Source of the DNA: Streptacidiphilus pinicola
GTDB taxonomy: Bacteria; Actinomycetota; Actinomycetes; Streptomycetales; Streptomycetaceae
DNA: 47,671 nucleotides
Reading direction: 5' to 3'
Assembly: GCF_003258295.1 (NCBI RefSeq)
Contig: NZ_QKYN01000091.1
Span: 416 to 48,086 of the forward strand
In this document: piece after piece, positions 9,987-18,617 of the stretch
How the letters are laid out: each line of letters starts with the position of its first letter
Numbering within the stretch: position 1 is the first letter of the stretch
Notes under the pieces: model-generated
Seen by the model: only the letters and a program-made list of their open reading frames with translations
Told to the model about the DNA's origin: nothing
Databases searched by the model: none
Made by a program: the position numbers and the translations under genes

Positions 9987-12083
9987 GTGGCATCGGCACA
10001 GGCGGAGTCGGCGGCGTCGGTCGTCGCGTTCGTGGGGCGGCGGAACGAGCTCGCGCAGTTGCGCGAGGAGGCGGGCCGGACGCGTGTGCTGGCTGTCGCG
10101 GGCCGACCCGGCTCCGGGCGTACCGCGCTCGCCCGGCGGCTGGTGGAGGAGCCCGACGTCGCCGCCGAGCGGCCGGTGCACCACCTCTCCCTCGCCGCGC
10201 CCGACCCGGCGCGGCGTCTCGCCGACCAGCTGGGGCTGCCGCGTCCGAGCGGCCTGCTCGGCGCGGAGGGCGCCGAGCAGGCGGCCCGGGAGGCGCTGCG
10301 GACGCACCTCGCCGAGTCACCCGTCGTGCTGGTGCTCGACGACGTCCCCGCCGAGGACGCGGCCGCCACCGTCGAGGCGCTGCTGCCGACGCACCCGGAC
10401 GCGCTGACCGTCGCCGTCACGCAGGGGCCGCTGACCGGGATCCCGGACGTGCGGCCGTGCGTGCTGGGCGGCCTGGACTACACCGCCGCGCGGGAACTGC
10501 TGGCCTGGCTCGCGGGGGACACCCGGGTGGTCGTGGACCCCGTCGCGGCGCAGGGGCTGGCCGAGACGGTGGCCTGTCACGTGGGCGCGCTGCGGCTGCT
10601 CGGCGGGTGGCTGGCGGCGCGGCCGCGGGCGTCGGTCAGTGACGCGCTGCAGGCGCTGCGCGCGGTGCCGGCCGTGCCGCGCCCGGCCGCGCCGCCCCCG
10701 TCCGAGGCAGCACGGTCCGAGGCAGCACAGCCCGAGGCGGCCCAGAACCTCGTGGGGCAGTCGGTGGAGGGCGGGACCGTGCCCCCGATGCCCGCCTACC
10801 CGCCTGCTTCACCCCCCGCGCCTGCTGCACCCCCCGCGCCGCCGCGCGGCGCCCAGCGCACCGACGACCCGCTGCGGCGGGCCTTCGACCTGGTGCACTC
10901 CGAGCTCGGCGCGAACGCGCGCCAGCTGCTGCGGCTCGCGACGCTGGTGCCCGGCGCGGTGCTGGACGAGAGGGGGGCCGCCGCGCTCGTCGGCTGTCCG
11001 ACCGCCGCGGCGGGATCGCTGCTCGCCTCGCTCGCCGGCCAGCAGCTGCTGCAGGAGGAGACCGGCGGACGGTACCGGCTGCCGCGCAGCCTCACCCCGC
11101 TGCTGGTCGCGCTGCGCGAGGACACCGACAAGCCCGCCGCGGTGGAGCTGGCCCGCGCCCGCTGGCTGGAGCGCCAGGTGAGGTTGCTCACCTCCTGCCT
11201 GGTCAGGCTGGCGCCGGAGCAGGCGCCCCCGGATCCGGAGGTGCCGCCCGCCGCGCTGCGTTTCCGCTCCGCCGCCGAGGCCTTCGCCTGGCTGGACACC
11301 GCGCTGCCGGAGCTGCTGCTCGCCGTGGCCGACGCCGAGCAGGCCGGCGGGCTGGACGGGCTGGTCACCCGGCTCGCGACCGCGCTGGTGCGGGTGCTGC
11401 CGGTGTGGGGCGAGGCGGTGGGCCGTCCGGTCACGGTCGAGCTGTACACGCTGCACAGCACCGTGCAGCGCCTGGCCCGGCGTTCCGGTCAGCCGCGCCG
11501 GGAGGCGGCGGCGCTGGTGAACCTGGGCGACCTGCACGCGTCGGCGGGGGAGCACGCGCGCGCCATGGAGCGCTACCGAGGCGCCCTCGCACCCGCCCGT
11601 GCCGCCGAGGACCACGTGGCCGTCGGGCGGATCCTGGAGGCGACCGCCGGCGCCTACCGCGCGTCCGGGGATCTGGTGCGGGCCGTCGACTTCTACGGCC
11701 GGGCGCTCACCCTGCGCCGCAACCGCAAGGAGCGCGCCGACGAGGCGCGGCTGCTGGCCCGGCTGGCCGCCGTGCACAGTGCGCAGGGGCGACACGCCGA
11801 CGCGCTGCGCGAGTACCGGGCGGCCGTGGCGCTGCACCGCAAGCTCGGCGACGAGTCGGGGGCGATCGGCGCGATCCTGGGCGCGGCCCGGGTGCAGGAG
11901 CTCGGGGGCAACGCCGAGGCGGCGTTGCGCACGCAGCGCGAGGCGCTGGAGGCGGCGCGCCGGCTCGGTCCGCGGTTGGAAGCCCTGGTGCTGCTGAGGC
12001 TGGCGGACACCCTGGAGAGGGCCGGTGACCAGGCCGGAGCCCGGGTCCAGCGGGAGCAGGCCGCGGCGCTGGACGTAGGGTAA
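9987..12083 (+). CDS. TPR-repeat protein with degenerate NTPase domain
   Basis: 698-residue protein of NB-ARC/TPR layout without an obvious DNA-binding domain. An N-terminal ATPase-like domain has FVGRRNEL, a P-loop-like GRPGSGRT at 39-46 in which the usual Lys is Arg45, and a Walker B-like VVLVLDDVP. A Pro/Ala-rich linker (about 225-290) follows, then a winged-helix-like helical region, then at least four TPR-like repeats from about 505 to the end (for example ALVNLGDLHASAGEHARAMERYRGAL). Such proteins usually sense or scaffold; partners unknown. GTG 9987 is chosen for its GGGAG at 9974-9978; the frame is open to 9843 through the repeat element. In M. tuberculosis this place after the NUDIX gene holds xerD. 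Confidence 0.75.
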   Translation: MASAQAESAASVVAFVGRRNELAQLREEAGRTRVLAVAGRPGSGRTALARRLVEEPDVAAERPVHHLSLAAPDPARRLADQLGLPRPSGLLGAEGAEQAAREALRTHLAESPVVLVLDDVPAEDAAATVEALLPTHPDALTVAVTQGPLTGIPDVRPCVLGGLDYTAARELLAWLAGDTRVVVDPVAAQGLAETVACHVGALRLLGGWLAARPRASVSDALQALRAVPAVPRPAAPPPSEAARSEAAQPEAAQNLVGQSVEGGTVPPMPAYPPASPPAPAAPPAPPRGAQRTDDPLRRAFDLVHSELGANARQLLRLATLVPGAVLDERGAAALVGCPTAAAGSLLASLAGQQLLQEETGGRYRLPRSLTPLLVALREDTDKPAAVELARARWLERQVRLLTSCLVRLAPEQAPPDPEVPPAALRFRSAAEAFAWLDTALPELLLAVADAEQAGGLDGLVTRLATALVRVLPVWGEAVGRPVTVELYTLHSTVQRLARRSGQPRREAAALVNLGDLHASAGEHARAMERYRGALAPARAAEDHVAVGRILEATAGAYRASGDLVRAVDFYGRALTLRRNRKERADEARLLARLAAVHSAQGRHADALREYRAAVALHRKLGDESGAIGAILGAARVQELGGNAEAALRTQREALEAARRLGPRLEALVLLRLADTLERAGDQAGARVQREQAAALDVG

Positions 12084-12133
12084 CGTCCCGGTTTCGATTG
12101 AATGTCGGATTTGTGAGTTTTCAAGCGATCTGG

Positions 12134-12156
12134 AGGCTTGTAGCAGGCGCAAGCCT
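12134..12156. terminator. Hairpin downstream of the TPR protein gene
   Basis: AGGCTTG (12134-12140) and CAAGCCT (12150-12156) form a perfect 7-bp stem around a 9-nt loop, 50 nt after the stop of the TPR gene. No U run follows. It could equally be an operator in the 243-nt region before ald, which is AT-richer than its surroundings and should hold the ald promoter; I see no convincing -35/-10 pair there. Confidence 0.4.
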
Positions 12157-12326
12157 ACGAATCAGCCAACAGAGCTCGAAGATTTGAACACTTTGGAAGG
12201 CTTCCGCATCGTCTGGGCTTCATTACACTCGTAGATGCCGCGCTTAGCAGTGTCGCTGCGCGTGGCTCCCGCCTGCGCCCCCGCAGGGCCGGGAGGAAAT
12301 CCCCATGTGCAAGGGACGTGTTCGTC

Positions 12327-13442
12327 GTGAAGGTCGGCATCCCCCGCGAGGTCAAGAACCACGAGTACCGCGTGGCCATCACGCCTTCTGGCGTGCATGA
12401 GCTGGTCCGTAACGGGCACGAGGTGTTCATCGAGAACAACGCCGGTCTCGGCTCCTCGATCCCGAACGAGGAGTACGTCGCCGCCGGCGCGACCATCCTC
12501 GAGACCGCTGACGAGGTCTGGGCCACGGCCGACCTCCTGCTGAAGGTCAAGGAGCCCATCGCCGAGGAGTACCACCGCCTCCGCAAGGGCCAGCTGCTCT
12601 TCACCTACCTCCACCTCGCCGCCGACCGCGCCGGCACCGACGCGCTGCTGGCCTCCGGCACCACCGCGATCGCGTACGAGACGGTCCAGCTCGGCAACGG
12701 CGCGCTGCCGCTGCTCGCCCCGATGTCCGAGGTGGCCGGTCGTCTGGCCCCGCAGGTCGGCTCCTACCACCTGATGCGTCCGACCGGCGGCCGTGGCGTC
12801 CTCCCCGGCGGCGTTCCCGGCACCCACCCGGCCAAGGCCGTCGTCATCGGCGGTGGCGTCTCCGGCTGGCACGCGGCCACCATCGCCATCGGCATGGGCT
12901 ACGACGTGACCCTGCTCGACCGCGACATCAACAAGCTGCGCGAGGCCGACAAGATCTTCGGCACCAAGATCAAGGCCATCGCCTCCAACTCCTTCGAGCT
13001 GGAGAAGGCCGTCCTGGAGGCCGACCTGGTCATCGGCGCCGTCCTGATCCCGGGCGCCAAGGCCCCGAAGCTGGTCACCAACGAGCTGGTCTCCCGCATG
13101 AAGCCGGGCTCCGTGCTCGTCGACATCGCCATCGACCAGGGCGGCTGCTTCGAGGACTCGCACCCGACCACCCACGCCGAGCCGACCTTCAAGGTCCACA
13201 ACTCGGTCTTCTACTGCGTGGCCAACATGCCGGGTGCGGTGCCGAACACCTCCACCTACGCGCTGACCAACGCGACCCTGCCCTACATCCTCGAGCTGGC
13301 CAACCGCGGCTGGCAGGAGGCCTGCCGCCGCGACGCCGCGCTGGCCAAGGGTCTGAACGTGCACGAGGGTCAGATCACCTACGCCGCGGTCGCCGACGCC
13401 TTCGGCCTGCCGCACGTCGAGCTGGCCGACGTCCTCGCCTGA
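12327..13442 (+). CDS. ald: Alanine dehydrogenase
   Basis: NAD-dependent L-alanine dehydrogenase, converting L-alanine to pyruvate and ammonium and back. It is used in alanine catabolism and in redox balance under low oxygen. 371 residues, the exact usual length. Substrate residues Arg15, Lys75 (in LLKVKEP) and His96 (in TYLHLA) are present, as is the Rossmann motif [13 protein letters not shown]. The GTG at 12327 is preferred to GTG 12318 because AAGGGA at 12311-12316 is 10 nt upstream of the former and only 1 nt from the latter, and because homologues start [16 protein letters not shown]. It stands alone between a TPR gene and the parA operon and is closed by a strong hairpin. Confidence 0.97.
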   Translation: MKVGIPREVKNHEYRVAITPSGVHELVRNGHEVFIENNAGLGSSIPNEEYVAAGATILETADEVWATADLLLKVKEPIAEEYHRLRKGQLLFTYLHLAADRAGTDALLASGTTAIAYETVQLGNGALPLLAPMSEVAGRLAPQVGSYHLMRPTGGRGVLPGGVPGTHPAKAVVIGGGVSGWHAATIAIGMGYDVTLLDRDINKLREADKIFGTKIKAIASNSFELEKAVLEADLVIGAVLIPGAKAPKLVTNELVSRMKPGSVLVDIAIDQGGCFEDSHPTTHAEPTFKVHNSVFYCVANMPGAVPNTSTYALTNATLPYILELANRGWQEACRRDAALAKGLNVHEGQITYAAVADAFGLPHVELADVLA

Positions 13443-13467
13443 GCGACGAACCCCGCTCGAACCCGCC

Positions 13468-13504
13468 CAGGAGGGCGCCGCACACCCCGTGCGGCGCCCT
13501 CCTG
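13468..13504 (+). terminator. Terminator of ald
   Basis: CAGGAGGGCGCCGCAC (13468-13483) pairs perfectly over 16 bp with 13489-13504 around a 5-nt ACCCC loop, 26 nt after the ald stop. There is no U tract, as is usual for streptomycete intrinsic-type terminators. It separates ald from the parA-like operon. Confidence 0.85.
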
Positions 13505-13803
13505 GCGTTCCGTCAGAACGCCCTGGCCGCATGTCAACACGGCACCTGTCCGATTCACCCTCGGCAGAGGAGTGAACGGGGGTGGCGGACGGTGTCCCTG
13601 CAGGCCGAACGGCGGTTTCGTACAGTGCCCACGACCCGCGGTCGGCAATTGTCATATCGACATGTTGGTTAGTGCATCACTGGTGTGCTGGTTGACGCTA
13701 CTGTGTCGTTGCTAGGCTGCGGTGCGGTGAATGCCGCCCAGTGGAGGGGGCAGAGCCCCGAAGCCCGGTCACGACGGCGGTCGCCAAGGAGGTAAGACGA
13801 CTT
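13505..13803. promoter_or_regulatory. Upstream region of the parA-scpAB operon with candidate promoter
   Basis: No gene is seen here. A likely promoter is TTGACG at 13692-13697 and TAGGCT at 13713-13718, close to the streptomycete housekeeping consensus but with only 15 bp between them. Just upstream are TGTCATATCGACA (TGTC/GACA arms, about 13650-13662) and AGTGCATCACT (about 13671-13681), small palindromes that could bind a regulator. The ribosome-binding site AAGGAGG is at 13786-13792. Confidence 0.5.
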
Positions 13804-14910
13804 GTGAATGAGTCGACAATTGCTCCCGGGAGTGGCGGCCCGCGCACTTTTGACGCACGTCAGCAGCTGCCCGGCTACCCGAGCCTGGAGTACCCGATTT
13901 CCGATCACGAGGCGCTGCGCTACGCGAGCGCGGTGGACGCCCCCGTCGAGCCTGGCCTGGTCCAGAGCGAGATGGCGGACGGTCAGTTCTACGACCCCGA
14001 TGCCGAATACGAGCCGGACCCGGAGTACGCCGCCACGCTTGCTCCGGACGCTGCCCGCCAGCGCCGCGAGCGGGTCGGACCCACGGGCCGGCCGCTGCCG
14101 TACTTCCCGATCCCCTCGCCGCTCGGCGACCACGGGCCGGCGCGCATCATCGCGATGTGCAACCAGAAGGGCGGGGTCGGCAAGACCACCTCGACCATCA
14201 ACCTGGGCGCCGCGCTCGCGGAGTACGGACGCCGGGTGCTGCTGGTCGACTTCGACCCGCAGGGCGCCCTCTCGGTCGGCCTCGGCGTCAACCCGATGGA
14301 GCTGGACCTCACCGTCTACAACCTGCTCATGGAGCGGGGCCTGACGGCCGACGAGGTACTGCTCAAGACGGCCGTGCCCGGCATGGACCTGCTCCCCAGC
14401 AACATCGACCTGTCGGCCGCCGAGGTGCAGCTGGTCAGCGAGGTGGCCCGGGAGTCGGCGCTCGCCCGCGCGCTCAAGCCGCTGATGAACGACTACGACT
14501 ACGTCATCATCGACTGCCAGCCGTCCCTCGGCCTGCTCACTGTCAACGCGCTGACGGCCGCTCACAGCGTCATCGTGCCGCTGGAATGCGAGTTCTTCGC
14601 GTTGCGCGGCGTCGCGCTGCTGACGGAGACCATCGAGAAGGTCTGCGAGCGGCTCAACCCCGACCTGCGCCTGGACGGCATCCTCGCCACCATGTACGAC
14701 TCGCGCACGGTCCACAGCCGCGAGGTGCTGGCCCGCGTCGTCGAGGCGTTCGGCGAGCACGTCTTCCACACCGTCATCGGCCGTACGGTGCGCTTCCCGG
14801 AGACCACGGTCGCCGGTGAGCCGATCACCACCTACGCGTCCAACTCGGTCGGCGCCGCCGCCTACCGCCAGCTCGCCAGGGAGGTGCTCGCCCGGTGCCA
14901 CGTCGAGTGA
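13804..14910 (+). CDS. ParA-family (Soj-like) chromosome partitioning ATPase
   Basis: 368-residue ParA/MinD-superfamily ATPase. After a 110-residue acidic, tyrosine-rich N-terminal tail comes IIAMCNQKGGVGKTT with the deviant Walker A KGGVGKTT at 122-129 (signature Lys122, catalytic Lys128), then LLVDFDPQGALS and the Walker B region YVIIDCQPSLGLLTVNAL. This is not the oriC-proximal parA: no ParB gene follows, but an RHH-like protein and scpA-scpB do. The same orphan ParA next to scpAB occurs in M. tuberculosis (Rv1708, from memory). GTG 13804 is chosen for the streptomycete-like VNEST start and the AAGGAGG 11 nt upstream; an in-frame GTG at 13741 is the alternative. Confidence 0.88.
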   Translation: MNESTIAPGSGGPRTFDARQQLPGYPSLEYPISDHEALRYASAVDAPVEPGLVQSEMADGQFYDPDAEYEPDPEYAATLAPDAARQRRERVGPTGRPLPYFPIPSPLGDHGPARIIAMCNQKGGVGKTTSTINLGAALAEYGRRVLLVDFDPQGALSVGLGVNPMELDLTVYNLLMERGLTADEVLLKTAVPGMDLLPSNIDLSAAEVQLVSEVARESALARALKPLMNDYDYVIIDCQPSLGLLTVNALTAAHSVIVPLECEFFALRGVALLTETIEKVCERLNPDLRLDGILATMYDSRTVHSREVLARVVEAFGEHVFHTVIGRTVRFPETTVAGEPITTYASNSVGAAAYRQLAREVLARCHVE

Positions 14911-15557
14911 GTCTCCCGGGGGCGGACGAACTGTTCCGGACCACCGGGGGGACCACACTCACGCCCGTGCCGCGCGCGCCCGACAGCGCGGACGACCCGG
15001 CGTCGGCCTCGGCGGCGACCGCCGTGCCGGCCGTTCCCGGCGCCGAGCAGGGCCGCCCGGCCGACCCGGCCGGCGAGCACGGCGCGGCCCCCGCGCCGAG
15101 CAACGCCGCGCAGGTGCCCCCGGCCCGCGGCGAGGCGTCCCGCGGTGATGCCGTGCGGGGCGAGACCGGACGCGGCGACGCGCAGCGCGGGGAGACGTCC
15201 CGCGGTGCGGCCGGCGGCCCGTCGCGGGGCGACGAAGCCGCCCGACCCGTCTCCGCCGCGACCAGGGCGGCCCAGGCGGCCTCCGACGCCGTCTCCCAGC
15301 CGGCCGCGGCCCGCCGCAAGCCGCGCACCCCGCGCTCCCGCCCCACGGGCCGTGAGCGGCACGAGGAGAAGATCACCGTCTACGTCTCCGCCGAGGAGCT
15401 GTTCGAGCTGGAGCACGCCCGGCTGGTGCTGCGCGGCGAGTACGGCCTGGCCGTCGACCGCGGCCGGATCGTGCGCGAGGCCGTGGCCGTGGTCCTGGCC
15501 GACCTGGAGCAGCGCGGCGAGGCCAGCATCCTGGTCCGGCGGTTGCGCGGCCGCTGA
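14895..15557 (+). CDS. Conserved hypothetical protein with RHH-like C-terminus
   Basis: 220 residues, of unknown function. Residues about 40-150 are low-complexity, Ala/Arg/Gly-rich, with repeated RGE/RGD units (about 78-115). The last 65 residues look folded and conserved: a strand (KITVYVS), a helix (AEELFELEHARLVLRGEYG), then a second helix (DRGRIVREAVAVVLADLE). That strand-helix-helix order is the layout of ribbon-helix-helix DNA-binding proteins. Overlapping the ParA stop by 16 nt (GTG 14895) or by the GTGA at 14907, it is translationally coupled to the ParA gene. I infer a DNA-binding or adaptor partner of the orphan ParA; this is not shown by the sequence alone. Confidence 0.7.
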   Translation: MPRRVSLPGADELFRTTGGTTLTPVPRAPDSADDPASASAATAVPAVPGAEQGRPADPAGEHGAAPAPSNAAQVPPARGEASRGDAVRGETGRGDAQRGETSRGAAGGPSRGDEAARPVSAATRAAQAASDAVSQPAAARRKPRTPRSRPTGRERHEEKITVYVSAEELFELEHARLVLRGEYGLAVDRGRIVREAVAVVLADLEQRGEASILVRRLRGR

Positions 15558-15618
15558 CGGTCGCCCGCCAGGCGCGGCGCTCGCCCGTCGGGCGGGGGAC
15601 AGGGCACCATAGGGCCCG

Positions 15619-16533
15619 ATGACCACCCTGCCCGACCCCTCGTCCGCGCCCGCGCCCGCGCCTGAGCAGACCTCCCCCGAGGAGGAGCCCTCCGGCGGCT
15701 TCCTGGTGCGCCTGGACAACTTCGAGGGTCCGTTCGACCTGCTGCTGAGCCTCATCGCCAAGCACAAGCTGGACGTCACCGAGGTCTCCCTGTCGAAGGT
15801 GACGGACGAGTTCATCGCCCACATCCGGGCCATGGGCCCGGACTGGGACCTCGACCAGGCCAGCGAGTTCCTCGTCGTCGCGGCGACCCTGCTCGACCTG
15901 AAGGCGGCCCGGCTGCTGCCCGCCGCCGAGATCGAGGACGAGGAGGACCTGGCCCTGCTGGAGGCGCGCGACCTGCTCTTCGCCCGCCTGCTGCAGTACC
16001 GCGCCTACAAGCGCGTCGCGGAGATCTTCGGCGCCCGCTGGGAGTCCGAGCAGCTGCGCCGCCCGCGCACCGTCGGCCTCGAACCGCACCACGCGGAGCT
16101 GCTGCCGGAGGTCGTCATCTCGATGGGCCTGGAGGCCTTCGCGATGATGGCCGCCCGCGCGATGGAGCCCAAGCCGAAGCCGGTCGTCTACGTGGACCAC
16201 ATCCACACCCCGAAGGTCTCCGTCCGCGAGCAGGCGGAGCTGGTCATGGCCCTGCTCCGGGAACGCGGCGAGGCGCGGTTCGCGGAGCTGGCGGCGGACG
16301 CGCCGGACGTGCTGACGGTGGTGGCGCGCTTCCTCGCGCTGCTGGAGCTCTACCGGGAGAAGCTGCTCGCCTTCGACCAGCCGGAGGCGCTCGGCGACCT
16401 GCTGGTCCGCTGGGTCGCCGACGGCACGGTCGAGGTCGCGGCGGACCTCGGCGACGAGTTCGACGCGCCCCCGGCGCCGCCGGAGGACGACACGCAGCGC
16501 AAGGACACCAAGGACAAGGAGCGCCGGCCGTGA
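15619..16533 (+). CDS. scpA: Segregation and condensation protein A (kleisin)
   Basis: 304-residue kleisin that bridges SMC heads and binds ScpB in the SMC-ScpAB condensin. The conserved N-terminal domain begins FLVRLDNFEGPFDLLLSLIAKHKLDVTEVSLSKVTDEFI. The helical DLDQASEFLVVAATLLDLKAARLLP region follows, and the C-terminal winged helix (about 195-270) ends with LVRWVADGTVEVAADLG. The first 27 residues are a Pro/Ala/Glu tail and the last 20 are charged. Start ATG 15619. Its TGA overlaps the GTG of the next frame (16530), which belongs to scpB. Confidence 0.95.
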   Translation: MTTLPDPSSAPAPAPEQTSPEEEPSGGFLVRLDNFEGPFDLLLSLIAKHKLDVTEVSLSKVTDEFIAHIRAMGPDWDLDQASEFLVVAATLLDLKAARLLPAAEIEDEEDLALLEARDLLFARLLQYRAYKRVAEIFGARWESEQLRRPRTVGLEPHHAELLPEVVISMGLEAFAMMAARAMEPKPKPVVYVDHIHTPKVSVREQAELVMALLRERGEARFAELAADAPDVLTVVARFLALLELYREKLLAFDQPEALGDLLVRWVADGTVEVAADLGDEFDAPPAPPEDDTQRKDTKDKERRP

Positions 16534-17496
16534 CGGACGACCCCACCCCCCGCCGCCGCCTCGGCCTCCCGGGCCAGGCCCGCCCCGGCGAGCACCTCGA
16601 AACGGTCTTCCGAGACGAGCCCCCGCCGGAGGAGGACACCTCGCTCCCCGGCTACCCCTTGTCCCGGGACCAGGCCGCCGCAGCCGGGGAGTGGCTCGCC
16701 CCTGCGGGCGTGGACGAGTGGGTCGAGCCGCCGGCCCCCGAACTGCTGCCCACCGAGGGCCTGGCGGCCCCGGTGACGCGGGACGAGTGGGTGGAGACGC
16801 CGGCCCGAGAGCCGCTGCCTGCCGAGGGCCTGGCGGCCCCGGCGGAGCCGGTGGCCGAGGAGCTGCCTGCCCGCGCGCCGGTGCGCGTCGAGCTGCCCGC
16901 GCCCGCGCGCCCCGCTGCGGGCCGCGCTGGAGGCCGTGCTGATGGTGGTGGACGAGCCGATCACCGCCGCGCGGCTGGCGGACGTGCTGGCGCGGCCCAG
17001 GAAGGTGGTCGAGGCCGCGCTCGCCGGGTTGGCCGAGGAGTACGACGCCCAGGAGCGCGGGTTCGAGCTGCGGTTCGTCGCCGGGGGGTGGCGTTTCTAC
17101 ACGCGCGCCGTCTGCGCGCCAGTCGTGGACCGGTTCGTGCTGGACGGTCAGCAGGCGCGGTTGACGCAGGCCGCGCTGGAGACGCTGGCCGTCATCGCCT
17201 ACCGGCAGCCGGTCTCGCGGTCACGGGTCTCCGCCGTGCGTGGTGTGAACTGTGACGGCGTGATGCGTACCCTGGTACAGAGAGGTCTGGTCGCGGAGTC
17301 CGGCACCGAGCCGGAGACGGGGGCTTACCTGTACCGGACCACTCAGTACTTCCTGGAACGGATGGGGCTGCGCGGCCTGGACGAGCTGCCGGAGCTGGCC
17401 CCGTTCCTCCCCGAGGCCGACGACGTGGAGGCGGACTCGCAGGAGGGCTCAGTGATCACCGCGGCGATTGCCGAGGCGGTCGCGGCGGCGGAGTGA
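16530..17496 (+). CDS. scpB: Segregation and condensation protein B, with apparent +1 frameshift
   Basis: ScpB dimerises through winged helices and binds ScpA in the SMC condensin. The conserved body LRAALEAVLMVVDEPITAARLADVL to FLPEADDVEA is in the frame of 16912-17496. It includes the ScpB hallmark QQARLTQAALETLAVIAYRQPVSRSRVSAVRGVNCDGVMRTL. The upstream reading frame that starts at GTG 16530, coupled by GTGA to scpA, has full coding G/C bias for about 127 codons and encodes an acidic tail with two 23-residue copies beginning DEWVE (16713 and 16782). It runs into the body only if one C of the CCCC at 16910-16913 is dropped. The only start in the body frame is GTG 16936, which would cut off the first conserved helix (186 residues remain). 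Confidence 0.85.
16910..16913 (+). other. Frameshift site in scpB
   Basis: Four C residues join two reading frames that both look coding. With three C the text reads ELPAPARPLRAALEAVLMVV without a break. It may be an assembly or sequencing indel in a GC homopolymer, a real mutation, or (least likely) a +1 ribosomal frameshift on a CCC proline codon. Confidence 0.7.
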
Positions 17497-17560
17497 CAGG
17501 CAGCAGCGCGACAGACGTGACAGACGACGGACGACGAACACACCGGGCAGCGGGTTTTTG

Positions 17561-18613
17561 ATGCGTAGCGGTAACAGCAGGAACAGCAGCGGCGGCGGCG
17601 CCCGCAAGGGCGGCCAGGGCCAGGGCCAGGGCGGCGGCGCGCGCCGCGGCGCCCAGGGTGGCGGCCGCGGCAGCGGGAAGGGCACGCCGCGCCCGGAGCA
17701 GCGTCGGTACGACCGCCCGGAGTTCGGCGGCGGCCCGGACGCGCAGCCGCAGCCTTGGAAGCGCGGCTCCGGCACGGGCTCCGGCCCGCGCAAGTCCGTG
17801 CCCTCGCGTCCGCGCGAGCTGCAGGCCCGGGTCGAGGACGCCGTCCGGGCCCGGCACGACCGGCCGTCCAAGCCGTCCGCGAAGAGCGAGCTCGAGGGCG
17901 AGCGCCTGCAGAAGGTGCTGGCCCGCGCGGGCATGGGCAGCCGCCGTGCCTGCGAGGAGCTGATCGAGCAGGGCCGCGTCATGGTCAACGGCGAGGTCGT
18001 GCGCGAGCAGGGCAAGCGCGTGGACCCCAACCACGACAAGATCGAGGTCGACGGCCTGACCGTCGCCACCCAGTCCTACCTGTTCTTCGCGCTGAACAAG
18101 CCCGCCGGTGTGGTCGCGACCATGGAGGACCCGGACGGCCGCCAGTGCCTGGGCGACTACGTGAACAACCGCGAGACGCGGCTGTTCCACGTGGGCCGGC
18201 TGGACACTGAGACCGAGGGCATCATCCTGCTCACCAACCACGGCGAGCTGGCCCACCGGCTCACCCACCCCAAGTACGGCGTGCAGAAGACCTACCTCGC
18301 CGCCATCCAGGGCCCGATCCCGCGTGACCTCGGCCGGCAGCTGAAGAACGGCATCGAGCTGGAGGACGGCTGGGCGCGCGCGGACGACTTCAAGGTCATC
18401 CAGAACGTCGGCAAGAACTACCTGGTCGAGGTGACCCTGCACGAGGGCCGCAAGCACATCGTGCGCCGCATGCTGGCCGAGGCCGGCTTCCCGGTGGAGA
18501 AGCTGGTGCGCACCCAGTTCGGCCCGATCGCGCTGGGCGACCAGAAGTCCGGCTGGCTGCGCCGTCTGACCAACCCGGAGGTCGGGCAGCTGATGAAGTC
18601 CGTGGGGCTCTGA
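17561..18613 (+). CDS. rluB: 23S rRNA pseudouridine synthase, RluB/RsuA family
   Basis: Pseudouridine synthase of 350 residues. The first 115 are a Gly/Arg/Gln-rich, disordered RNA-binding-like tail. An S4 domain follows (ERLQKVLARAGMGSRRACEELIEQGRV, about 115-160), then the catalytic domain with GRLDTETEGIILLTNHGELAHRLTHP, whose Asp215 is the expected catalytic residue, and the C-terminal HEGRKHIVRRMLAEAG. ATG 17561 is chosen because the tail MRSGNSRNSSGGG is typical; the frame is open to 17468 inside the end of scpB. No strong Shine-Dalgarno is visible. rluB next to scpB is the conserved actinobacterial order. Confidence 0.93.
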   Translation: MRSGNSRNSSGGGARKGGQGQGQGGGARRGAQGGGRGSGKGTPRPEQRRYDRPEFGGGPDAQPQPWKRGSGTGSGPRKSVPSRPRELQARVEDAVRARHDRPSKPSAKSELEGERLQKVLARAGMGSRRACEELIEQGRVMVNGEVVREQGKRVDPNHDKIEVDGLTVATQSYLFFALNKPAGVVATMEDPDGRQCLGDYVNNRETRLFHVGRLDTETEGIILLTNHGELAHRLTHPKYGVQKTYLAAIQGPIPRDLGRQLKNGIELEDGWARADDFKVIQNVGKNYLVEVTLHEGRKHIVRRMLAEAGFPVEKLVRTQFGPIALGDQKSGWLRRLTNPEVGQLMKSVGL

Positions 18614-18617
18614 TCGG

